From Saccharopolyspora soli (lineage in GTDB: Bacteria > Actinomycetota > Actinomycetes > Mycobacteriales > Pseudonocardiaceae), in NCBI RefSeq assembly GCF_022678645.1, contig NZ_JALBWV010000058.1:1-57708 (forward strand): a stretch of 57,708 nucleotides of DNA, written 5' to 3'. The translations under genes and the position numbers were made by a program. A model generated the notes under the pieces. The model was not told the DNA's origin and ran no database searches. It saw nothing but the letters and a program-made list of their open reading frames with translations. This document shows positions 8,380 through 15,014 of this stretch, one piece after another; positions within the stretch are counted from its first letter, which is position 1, and each line of letters starts with the position of its first letter.

Positions 8380-9256
8380 CTAGAGCACGCCCTCTGGGGT
8401 GGCGCCCTCGATGGGGACACCGTCCGCGACGATCGTGTCGATTCGTGCGAGGTCGTCCGCGCTCAGGTCGACGTCGGTGGCCTGGGCGCTTGCCTCGATG
8501 TTGGCGCTGCTGCGGGCACCGACGATCGCGACGTGAACGCCTGGCTGGGCGAGAACCCGTGCGATGGCGAGTTGGCTGACGGTGATGTCGCGCTCTGCGG
8601 CGAACTCTTCGAGTTCGCGCACCACAGCCAGGTTGCGACGGAACGCCTCGCCCGTGAAGGCGGTCGCCCTGCTGCGCCAGTCGGTGTCCTCGAACGTGGT
8701 GTTCTCGTCGAACCGACCGGTGAGCATTCCGCTGGCGAGCGGGCTGTAGGGGAGCACGCCGATGTTGTGCTCGATGGTGTAAGGCAGGATCTCGGCCTCG
8801 ATCCCCAGTCGGAACAGGTGGTAGGGCGGCTGCCAGGGTGTCCACCGGACGCACGGCGGAGAATTCCGCCATCTGCTTGGCGTCGTAGTTGGACACGCCG
8901 ACATATCGGATCTTGCCCGCCTCGACGAGTTCCTGGAGCGCGCCTGCGGTCTCCTCAGCCGGAACGGTCTCGTCCGGCCAGTGGACCTGGCAGAGGTCGA
9001 TGGTGTCGACCCCGAGCGCTCGCAGGCTCTCCTCCGCACCGCGACGCCGCTATGCCGCTGAGGCGTCGCGTCCACCGCCATTGGGCCGGATGCCGCCCTT
9101 GGTCGCGATGACCACGCCGTCTCGATCGTTGGTGATCACCTTGCGCAATGCCTTGCCAAGGATCCGTTCCGACGCGCCGAGGCCGTAGCCCTGGGCGGTG
9201 TCGAAGAAGTTGATTCCAAGGTCAAGCGCGTGGCGGATGGCGGAAATGGCGGCGTC
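8380..9256 (-). pseudogene. Aldo/keto reductase pseudogene (paralogue of the gene at 42025-42996)
   Basis: The translated remains follow the intact 323-aa reductase at 42025-42996 almost residue for residue. Examples are INFFDTAQGYG, VVIATKGGIRPN, EAGKIRY, SNYDAKQMAEFSA, GRFDENTTFE and VPIEGATPEGVL at the end. Three lesions are visible. The first 32 residues are absent and homology stops at about 9256. The codon for the residue matching Y101 is TAG (9050-9052 on this strand). One extra C near 8833 shifts the frame after RPVDTL. The 3' part then reads open to the normal stop at 8380. No functional enzyme can be made. Confidence 0.9.
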
Positions 9257-9442
9257 TTAGTCGGTGCCGGCCTCGCCATCGGAACCGCTGCTGGTCCCAT
9301 CGCTATTGTGGCCCTGACCTTGGTCCACCACCACCGCCGAAGCCGGTGCCGCGTTGGCGGCAGTCGAAACCGCCACCCCGATTCCCAGTGCCAGTGGCGC
9401 GGCTAGCGCCAACGCGACGACTGCTCGCATACTTGCGTACAT
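9257..9442 (-). CDS. Short secreted peptide, possibly truncated (61 aa)
   Basis: An N-terminal signal peptide is clear: positive start, hydrophobic stretch VVALALAAPLALGIGVAV, then ANAAPASA as a cleavage region. The mature part is only about 27 residues, rich in Gly, Ser and Asp (GTSSGSDGEAGTD). A GGGGA element precedes the ATG at 9442 by about 9 nt. The stop codon falls exactly where homology to the reductase pseudogene begins, so the peptide may be the 5' end of a longer exported protein cut by the same rearrangement. I do not recognise the family. Confidence 0.45.
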   Translation of the reverse strand: MYASMRAVVALALAAPLALGIGVAVSTAANAAPASAVVVDQGQGHNSDGTSSGSDGEAGTD

Positions 9443-9990
9443 TGAACTATTCCCCTGTCTTGTGCATGGAGATCAGATATCGCGAATGAGCTCTGATTCT
9501 CGTTCGAGGCGCGGGATTTGTGCCGATGCGATACCCGCTATGGTTAACGCGCCACGGGAGCGCGCTATTCCCGCATCTTCCTTCCGAAGGTGGTTTTTCT
9601 CGCCTGATCCATGATTTTTCGCCGCCCTGGGCCCAAAGTCCCGATGACATCGAGGACCAAATACCCGGAAATTGACCGAGCCCCTTCGAAAAGAAACCTG
9701 ATCATGTGTTTGTGGGTGGCGACGGTCGCTGTAACCGTGGTGCGACGTGGGGATGTGGCAGCGGCGGTACGCCGCCGTGCCGGGAGCCGTGTTGGCGACC
9801 ACCCCGGTGCCGGCGCGGGAACATCCTCGCCGCGGCGGTTTTTTTGGCTGTGCAGGCGCTCTCAAGCTGTGGGAGGGAAATGGGAGGAACGTGCAGTCCT
9901 GAACTGCGTTGTGTTGCTCTCAACGGTGCTGTACCGCACCGAATTGTCCTGCGGTTTCAGGGTTTTCGCTGATGACCGTCTTCTGTGGAC
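9443..9990. other. Intergenic, somewhat AT-richer, no recognised gene
   Basis: About 550 bp upstream of the secreted peptide and up to the tRNA-like fragment. Apparent frames on both strands show no motif. A translation reading RQDLNLRPLDPQ on the minus strand near 10000 is the reverse of tRNA 3' sequence, not a protein. The promoter of the secreted peptide should lie near 9450-9520. Confidence 0.4.
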
Positions 9991-10003
9991 GAAACTGGGG
10001 GTC

Positions 10004-10036
10004 AAGGGGTCGCAGGTTCAAATCCTGTCGTCCCGA
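10004..10036 (+). other. tRNA 3'-end fragment, probable integration (att) site
   Basis: A T-arm is complete: stem GCAGG (10012-10016), loop TTCAAAT (10017-10023), stem CCTGT (10024-10028), followed by acceptor strand CGTCCCG and A73 at 10036. No matching 5' half (an acceptor CGGGACG with a D arm and anticodon arm) is found upstream. It is therefore the 3' half left behind when a mobile element integrated into or left a tRNA gene, a common attachment site in actinomycetes. The tRNA identity cannot be assigned. Confidence 0.65.
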
Positions 10037-10046
10037 CGGTCGGAAG

Positions 10047-10082
10047 GGTCTTCGCAGGTCACAGTCTGCGGAGACCTTTTTT
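10047..10082 (+). terminator. Rho-independent terminator behind the tRNA fragment
   Basis: GGTCTTCGCAG (10047-10057) pairs with CTGCGGAGACC (10066-10076) with one G-U pair, then six T residues follow (10077-10082). This is the only hairpin plus T-run terminator I see in the window, and it fits a tRNA gene. Confidence 0.85.
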
Positions 10083-10150
10083 GATGTTGTGGGTCGGTTC
10101 TTCGAAGTCAAGCACGCCGCTGTTGGACACCTTGACTTCGGAGGTTCGCG

Positions 10151-10288
10151 ATGCCGCTTCTTGATCTTGATCGCCTGAGTGTGGGCCTGTCCACGGTGTG
10201 GGCGGGGTATCTGCGGGATTGGGACCGCAGCTTGCGTTCGGCCAACCACCCGGAGACGACCCGGTACAACTATCTGCTGGCAGTCGCT
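10151..10288 (+). pseudogene. Tyrosine recombinase (integrase) N-terminal remnant
   Basis: The frame from ATG 10151 gives about 45 residues including STVWAGYLRDWDRSLRSAN and HPETTRYNYLLAVA. This resembles the N-terminal SAM-like core-binding domain of phage-type tyrosine integrases. Similarity ends near 10285, and the 3' end of a minus-strand GntR gene begins at 10298; the catalytic R-H-R-Y part is absent. Its place directly after a tRNA 3' end supports an integrated element that was later deleted. Confidence 0.6.
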
Positions 10289-10297
10289 GCTGGCGGT

Positions 10298-10957
10298 TCA
10301 GCGTTGGCCGAGCAGGTTGTTGGCGACGTTGTTGAGGTGGCTGCGCATCGTGTTGTGCGCGGTGTCGGGGTCGCGGTCGCGGAGTGCTTCGACGATGGCG
10401 GTGTGCTCGGTGTGGTAGCAGCGTCGCCGTTCCGGGGTGGAGGTGCGGCGTTTGAGGCTTCCCCACACGGGAAGGCCCCGTGCGGTGTTCATGACGTCGA
10501 ACATGGTCATGAGCAGACTGTTGTGCGTAGCTTCGGCGATGGCGCGGTGCAGTCTGGCGTCCCAGGTTTCGAAGCTGGCGAAGTCGTCGGCTTCGCCTCC
10601 TCGGTCGAGGCAGCGGGTGATGCGGTCAAGGTCGGCCTGGGTGGCGACCCGGGAGGCGAGGGCGGCGACCGGGGGCTCGACGAGAAGACGGACCTGCATG
10701 ATCTCGGCCGGGCTTGTGTCGTCGGCCGCGGTCGCGGCGGGCTGCTGCGCGGTTTCGGTGAGGAAGGTGCCGCGTCCGACGTGGCGCACGACGAGCCCTT
10801 CGTGTTCCAGGGTTTCCAGTGCGCGCCGGATCGCGCTACGGGGTGCGGAGAGTTGTTCGACCAGAGCACGCTCGGTGGGCAGTTTGGCGCCAGGGCCGAG
10901 TGTGCCGTCGCGGGTTCCCTCGCTCAGCAGCGTCCGGAGTGACTGTTCCACGCTCAT
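10298..10957 (-). CDS. GntR-family regulator, FadR/FCD subgroup
   Basis: A 219-aa repressor-type protein with an N-terminal winged helix (PGAKLPTERALVEQLSAPRSAIRRALETLEHEGLV, written here as the region of residues about 22-57) and a C-terminal FCD domain with MQVRLLVEPPVAALA, WDARLHRAIAEAT and HTAIVEALRDRD. The start is ATG 10957, with a GTG 3 nt upstream as alternative; the ribosome binding site is weak. It is divergent from the FAH-hydrolase operon, and the space between carries six ATTGGT-type hexamers. It most likely controls that operon and itself. The FCD metal pocket suggests a carboxylate ligand. Confidence 0.87.
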   Translation of the reverse strand: MSVEQSLRTLLSEGTRDGTLGPGAKLPTERALVEQLSAPRSAIRRALETLEHEGLVVRHVGRGTFLTETAQQPAATAADDTSPAEIMQVRLLVEPPVAALASRVATQADLDRITRCLDRGGEADDFASFETWDARLHRAIAEATHNSLLMTMFDVMNTARGLPVWGSLKRRTSTPERRRCYHTEHTAIVEALRDRDPDTAHNTMRSHLNNVANNLLGQR

Positions 10958-10963
10958 CACGCC

Positions 10964-11096
10964 ACCAATCTAACCTGATGAACCAATCGCAACCAATGGA
11001 TTCCGGAGAAAACTCAGCTGAAAGGGATCGACAGCGTTGGCCCCCGCGCGTACGGTTCCAGCTATCCAACATTGGTATCTATTGGTCACGATTGGT
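10964..11096. promoter_or_regulatory. Array of six ATTGGT/ACCAAT hexamers between GntR and FAH operon
   Basis: ACCAAT occurs at 10964, 10982 and 10992, and its reverse complement ATTGGT at 11071, 11081 and 11091. The right-hand three are spaced exactly 10 bp, one helical turn; the left-hand three are 18 and 10 bp apart. The right group ends 6 bp before the FAH start codon and the left group begins 6 bp before the GntR start codon. GntR operators often have TTGGT/ACCAA half-sites. The arrangement suggests cooperative binding over both promoters. Confidence 0.65.
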
Positions 11097-11102
11097 TGGC
11101 TT

Positions 11103-11987
11103 ATGAAGCTGGTGACGTTCTCCGCGGGGGCTGAGGAGCGGGTCGGTGTTGTCGATGCCGCGCGCGGGGTGATCAGTGAGGTGACGGGCTTGCTTCCGGA
11201 AGGCATTGGCGTGCTCGGGCTGATCGAGGATTGGGCACGGTGGGGGCCGCTGTTGGAGCGGGAGGTCGCGCATGTTGCTGAGGTGTCGCTGGATGCGGTG
11301 ACCTTGCTGGCGCCGATTCCGGTGCCGCGCCGCAACATCTTCTGCGTCGGGAAGAACTACCGCGAGCATGCGGCGGAGTTCGGGCGCAGTGGTTACGACA
11401 CTCCGGAGCGGTCCGAGGAGCTGCCGGACAAGCCGATCGTGTTCAGCAAGGCCACGACGTCGGTGACCGGGCCGCACGCTGATGTCCAGTCGCATCCGGG
11501 TGTGACCTGCGAGCTCGACTACGAGGGTGAGCTTGGTGTGATCATCGGCCGTGGCGGCAGGGGGATTTCCCGCGAGCAGGCTTTCGGGCACGTGTGGGGC
11601 TATACGCTCGTCAACGACGTCACGGCCCGCGACCTGCAGCGTGACCACAAGCAGTGGTTGCTGGGCAAGTCGCTGGACACGCACTGCCCGATGGGGCCGT
11701 ACGCGGTCAGCGCCGACGAGATCGTCGATGTCGCCGCTTTGGAGCTGGAAACCACGGTCAACGGTGAAGTCCGCCAGTTCGCTCTGCTCAAGAACCTCAT
11801 TTTCGACATCCCGGAACTGATCGCCACCGTCTCCGCAGGGATCACGCTGCTGCCCGGAGACGTGATCGCGACCGGAACACCTGCCGGAGTCGGCATCGGT
11901 TACGACCCGCCGAAGTTCCTGCGCCGTGGCGATGTCGTCGAAGTGTCGGTTACCGGGCTCGGCCGGCTCCGCAACCGCATCGCCTGA
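11103..11987 (+). CDS. Fumarylacetoacetate hydrolase family enzyme
   Basis: A 294-aa FAH-fold protein of the group that cleaves or isomerises acylpyruvates and 2-oxo-ene-dioates in aromatic degradation. Metal ligands are visible as E141 and E143 in DYEGELGVIIG and D172 in VNDVTARD. The motif VGKNYREHA (82-90) and the end motif GDVIATGTPAGVGIGYDPP are typical. I chose ATG 11103 rather than an upstream ATG at 11037, because the family begins with MKLVTF and the operator hexamers occupy the DNA up to 11096. There is no ribosome binding site, so the transcript may be leaderless. It is the first gene of an operon with a hydrolase and an amidohydrolase, 26 bp before the next start. Confidence 0.9.
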   Translation: MKLVTFSAGAEERVGVVDAARGVISEVTGLLPEGIGVLGLIEDWARWGPLLEREVAHVAEVSLDAVTLLAPIPVPRRNIFCVGKNYREHAAEFGRSGYDTPERSEELPDKPIVFSKATTSVTGPHADVQSHPGVTCELDYEGELGVIIGRGGRGISREQAFGHVWGYTLVNDVTARDLQRDHKQWLLGKSLDTHCPMGPYAVSADEIVDVAALELETTVNGEVRQFALLKNLIFDIPELIATVSAGITLLPGDVIATGTPAGVGIGYDPPKFLRRGDVVEVSVTGLGRLRNRIA

Positions 11988-12013
11988 GCCACCTGAGAGC
12001 AATGAAGGGAGAG

Positions 12014-12778
12014 ATGTTGAAGGTCAACGGCAAGGAAATCGCCGTCGAGGTCGACGGGGCCGGTCCCGCAATGCTGATGGTGCACGGTCTCGGCGGCACG
12101 TCCAACTTCTACCAAGTGCAGGCCGACGCGCTGGTTGAAAGGTTCCGCGTGATCCGGGTCGATACCGCCGGTGCAGGCCGTTCGCCTGTGGCTGACGGGA
12201 TCAGCATCGAAAGCCACGCCGACGACCTGGCCGCGGTGCTCGACACGCTCGACGCCGGCCCAGCCGCTGTGGTCGGGCATTCGATGGGCACGCTGGTCGT
12301 GCGCGCTCTGGCCGCGCGCCACCCGGATGCGGTGTCGGCTCTGGTGCTTCTCGGCGCGGTCGGGGAACCGGCCGAGGCTGGCCGCAAGGCCCAGCGCGAC
12401 CGGGCTGCCGTGCTGCGGGAACAGGGCACCGCCGCCGTTGCTCCCGGAGTCGTGGCCAATGCGCTGTCCGAGGCCACCCGCCGCGACAAGCCCGAAGTGG
12501 CAGCCTTCGTCCGGGAGCTGGTCATGCGCCAGGATCCGGAGGGCTACGCCCGCAACTGCGAGGCCCTCGCAGCGGCGACGGATCCCGGAGCGATCGACAC
12601 CGCGCTCCCGCTGTTGCTCATCACCGGTGACGAGGACAAGGTCGGCCCGCCCGAGATCAGCCACCAGCTCGCCGAGCACCACGGCAACGCCACCGTGGAA
12701 GTCCTGCCCGGTGTCGGGCACTGGACCGCACTCGAAGCCTCCCGCGCCACCACCGATCACCTGCTGAAGTTCCTCTAG
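12014..12778 (+). CDS. Alpha/beta-fold hydrolase
   Basis: A 254-aa serine hydrolase with the oxyanion region VHGLGG and the nucleophile elbow GHSMG (Ser at about residue 90). An acid lies in ITGDEDK and the catalytic His in GVGHW near the C-terminus. It resembles enol-lactone hydrolases and ring-fission product (C-C bond) hydrolases. An ATG at 12002 would add four residues, but AAGGGAGAG directly between the two ATGs looks like the ribosome binding site for the ATG at 12014. It lies between an FAH-family enzyme and an amidohydrolase, which fits a short pathway that breaks down a ring-opened or N-acylated compound. The substrate is unknown. Confidence 0.85.
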   Translation: MLKVNGKEIAVEVDGAGPAMLMVHGLGGTSNFYQVQADALVERFRVIRVDTAGAGRSPVADGISIESHADDLAAVLDTLDAGPAAVVGHSMGTLVVRALAARHPDAVSALVLLGAVGEPAEAGRKAQRDRAAVLREQGTAAVAPGVVANALSEATRRDKPEVAAFVRELVMRQDPEGYARNCEALAAATDPGAIDTALPLLLITGDEDKVGPPEISHQLAEHHGNATVEVLPGVGHWTALEASRATTDHLLKFL

Positions 12779-12849
12779 CACCACAACATCGCGCCCTGGG
12801 AGGGCGAGAGGGACCGGACTTCCTCAACGACGAGGAAAGGAGACGCCCG

Positions 12850-14085
12850 ATGTCCATTCCCACTGACAAGACCCTGTTCCGCAATGTCCGCATCTTCGAC
12901 TCCACCGGAGCCGACCCGTATCCCGGTGACGTCCTGGTCGAGAACAACCGCATCGCCGCGGTCGGCATGGTCGATCCCGCCGAGGCGGAACGCGCCCGGG
13001 TGATCGAGGGGCGCGGCCGCACGCTGATGTCCGGACTCTGCGACGCGCACACCCACTTCACTTGGAACAACAGCGCCGATCTCGACGGCCTGGGCGCCAT
13101 GCCCGTCGAGGAGCACTTGCTGTTCGCCATCGAGTCCGCCCGCATGTTCCTGGACTCCGGTTACACCATGTGCCTGGGCGCCGCCTCGGCAAAAATGCGG
13201 CTGGACGTGGTGTGCCGCAACGTGATCAACGAAGGTCGCTTCCCCGGGCCGCGATACCTGGCCAACGGCCCGGAAATCGCGGTCACCGGCGGCGCCCTGG
13301 TCAAGGGCATCACGTTGTTCGCCGACGGGCCCGAAGGCATGCGCAAGGCCGTGCGCGAACTCATCGACGTCGGCGTCGACCAGATCAAACTGTCCATGAC
13401 CGGTGAGGAGATCACCGGCACCCAGCGCGCCGAAGACACCTACTTCTCCGACGAAGAAGTCGCCGCCGCGGTTGCCGAGGCCCACCGCCGCGGCAAGCGG
13501 GTCTGCGCCCATGCCCGCAGTGCCGAGAGCGTGAAGATGTGCCTGCGCCACGGCGTCGACATCATCTACCACGCCAGCTTCACCGACGCCGAAGGCATGG
13601 ACATGTTGGAGGCCAACAAGGACTGGGTGTTCGTCGCACCCGCCATCAACTGGCTCATCGCCACGCTCTACGAAGCCGAGAGTTTCGGATTCCCCCAGGA
13701 AGCAGCCGAAGCCGTCGGGTACAAACGCGAACTGGAAATCGCCACCGAGGCACTGAGCGAAATGCACCGCCGCGGCATCAAAGTGCTCCCCGGCGGCGAC
13801 TACGGCTTCGCATGGACTCCACACGGCACCTACGCCCGCGACCTGCAGCACTTCGTCGAGCGGCTCGGATTCACACCCATGGAAGCGCTTCTGTCGGCCA
13901 CCGCGCTCGGCGGCGAGATCATGCTCCAGCCCGACGAACTCGGCAAGGTCCAGCCCGGCTACCTCGCGGATCTCCTCCTCGTAGACGGAGACCCGCTGGC
14001 CGACATCACCATCCTGCAGGACCACGACAACCTGCACTACATCATGAAAGACGGCCGCTTCCACAAGGAAACAGCCGACAGCTGA
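12850..14085 (+). CDS. Metal-dependent amidohydrolase (imidazolonepropionase-like subgroup)
   Basis: A 411-aa TIM-barrel amidohydrolase. Likely metal ligands are H67 and H69 in DAHTHF, a possible carboxylated lysine K180 in DQIKLSMTG, H221 in VCAHARS, H241 in IIYHASF and D317 in LPGGDYGF. These features match the group with imidazolonepropionase-like and Xaa-Pro dipeptidase members. GGAAAGGAG stands about 8 nt before the ATG. It is 71 bp behind the alpha/beta hydrolase and is probably cotranscribed; a perfect hairpin follows it. It should hydrolyse a cyclic amide, an N-acyl bond or a lactone in the pathway started by the FAH-family enzyme. Confidence 0.88.
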   Translation: MSIPTDKTLFRNVRIFDSTGADPYPGDVLVENNRIAAVGMVDPAEAERARVIEGRGRTLMSGLCDAHTHFTWNNSADLDGLGAMPVEEHLLFAIESARMFLDSGYTMCLGAASAKMRLDVVCRNVINEGRFPGPRYLANGPEIAVTGGALVKGITLFADGPEGMRKAVRELIDVGVDQIKLSMTGEEITGTQRAEDTYFSDEEVAAAVAEAHRRGKRVCAHARSAESVKMCLRHGVDIIYHASFTDAEGMDMLEANKDWVFVAPAINWLIATLYEAESFGFPQEAAEAVGYKRELEIATEALSEMHRRGIKVLPGGDYGFAWTPHGTYARDLQHFVERLGFTPMEALLSATALGGEIMLQPDELGKVQPGYLADLLLVDGDPLADITILQDHDNLHYIMKDGRFHKETADS

Positions 14086-14097
14086 GGCACTTCCACA

Positions 14098-14141
14098 GTC
14101 TCTGCCCGGCCCGCACGCACCCCGACCGGCCGGGCAGAGAC
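14098..14141 (+). terminator. 14-bp hairpin between amidohydrolase and DUF1636-like gene
   Basis: Positions 14098-14111 and 14128-14141 are perfect reverse complements with a 16-nt loop. No T-run. It may terminate most transcripts of the catabolic operon, leaving the next small gene with reduced read-through. Confidence 0.65.
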
Positions 14142-14174
14142 GTCCCCGCCCACCATCCGCATCCGGAGTCAACG

Positions 14175-14519
14175 ATGCCTCTGCTGATCTGCCGCACCTG
14201 CCCTCGCTACGACCCCCACACCAGCGGCGAATTCGGCCATCGCCTCAACGCCGCTATCACCGCCAATGCCAACGAGGTGACCGTGCACGTCCGCAAGGTC
14301 GCCTGCCTCGGCGGGTGCCCCGACCACGGGGTCGTAGCCGTCGACGGCCCCGGCAAAGCGCGGGTCCGGTTCAGCGGCCTCACAGAACACGACGCCGAAG
14401 CCATCATCCGGGCCGCAACCGCGCACGACACCTGCGCCACAGGAATACCCCAGGACTGGGAAGTACCGGATGAACTCGCTGGACGCATCAGCTCGATCAC
14501 CCTCAAACGCAGGTCCTGA
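14175..14519 (+). CDS. Small Cys-containing protein, DUF1636-like predicted metal-binding
   Basis: A 114-aa protein with CRTC near the N-terminus and CLGGC in the middle, spacing like a thioredoxin-like 2Fe-2S ferredoxin fold. The later stretch GPGKARVRFSGL and an end GIPQDWEVPDEL resemble the DUF1636 family, described as predicted metal-binding. ATG 14175 has GGAG 7 nt upstream. Position after the FAH/hydrolase/amidohydrolase genes suggests an accessory role, but a hairpin separates it from them. Family assignment is from motif memory; an iron-sulfur cluster is inferred. Confidence 0.65.
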   Translation: MPLLICRTCPRYDPHTSGEFGHRLNAAITANANEVTVHVRKVACLGGCPDHGVVAVDGPGKARVRFSGLTEHDAEAIIRAATAHDTCATGIPQDWEVPDELAGRISSITLKRRS

Positions 14520-14521
14520 CG

Positions 14522-14683
14522 CAGCTTGCCGTCCACCGACCAGTTGCCGCGCTGCGCCTCGTCCGCGGCTCGCACCGCCTTGTCGAGCTCGCCGGGTGTG
14601 CTCGCGGGGATCTCCCCGAGCGGGTGCAGCCGCGCCGGGTCGACAGGCCGGGCGTCCTGAGGTGTGTTCCAGCTGTTGATCAC
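14522..14683 (-). pseudogene. Aldehyde dehydrogenase N-terminal remnant
   Basis: From GTG 14683 the minus strand reads INSWNTPQDARPVDPARLHP, then GEIPASTPGELDKAVRAADE and AQRGNWSVDGKLRQ. This is the usual start of an aldehyde dehydrogenase (T-x-E-x-D-KAV-AA--A---W). After about 54 residues the similarity ends where the DUF1636-like gene begins on the other strand, so the Rossmann and catalytic domains are missing. The GTG overlaps the stop of the SDR remnant (GTGA), showing the two were once an operon. Confidence 0.65.
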
Positions 14684-14800
14684 ACGAACACCCCGCCACC
14701 GTCCACGATGACGGTCTGGCCGGTGACGAAGCCGCTGTCCGGGCCGATCAGCCACAGCACGGCGCTGACCCGCTTGGCAGGCTCTCTCGCCATCCACAGT
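14680..14800 (-). pseudogene. Short-chain dehydrogenase C-terminal remnant
   Basis: The minus strand encodes REPAKRVSAVLWLIGPDSG followed by FVTGQTVIVDGGGVFV and a stop at 14680. This is the classical C-terminus of an SDR-family dehydrogenase (VLWLxGPDSGFVTGQ, VDGG). Nothing of the cofactor-binding or catalytic part is found upstream. It directly abuts the ALDH remnant. Confidence 0.75.
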
Positions 14801-15014
14801 GGACAACACGGTACTCGACGAGGACTGCCCAAGTCGATCGAGGTCTTCCGCCTCTCTCGGTTGAGGAGTTCAGTCCTGACGGCTTCGGTCGAAGCCGAAC
14901 AAGGTCAGGTCCCGGTTGTTCTGAGATCTGTCACCTCCACTTCCGCTGCTGGCTCCTGGCTTGCCATGACGCCTGCCTAGTGTCCAAGCGCTCGTTTCCA
15001 GCAAAGGAGAGACA

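Noticed and set aside
9960..10040. Complete tRNA gene
   Set aside because: T-arm and 3' acceptor strand are present but no pairing 5' acceptor, D arm or anticodon arm can be built upstream.
9920..10249. Minus-strand frame containing RQDLNLRPLDPQ
   Set aside because: This peptide is the reverse translation of tRNA 3'-end sequence and is a known kind of false protein call; the DNA is better explained as a tRNA fragment.
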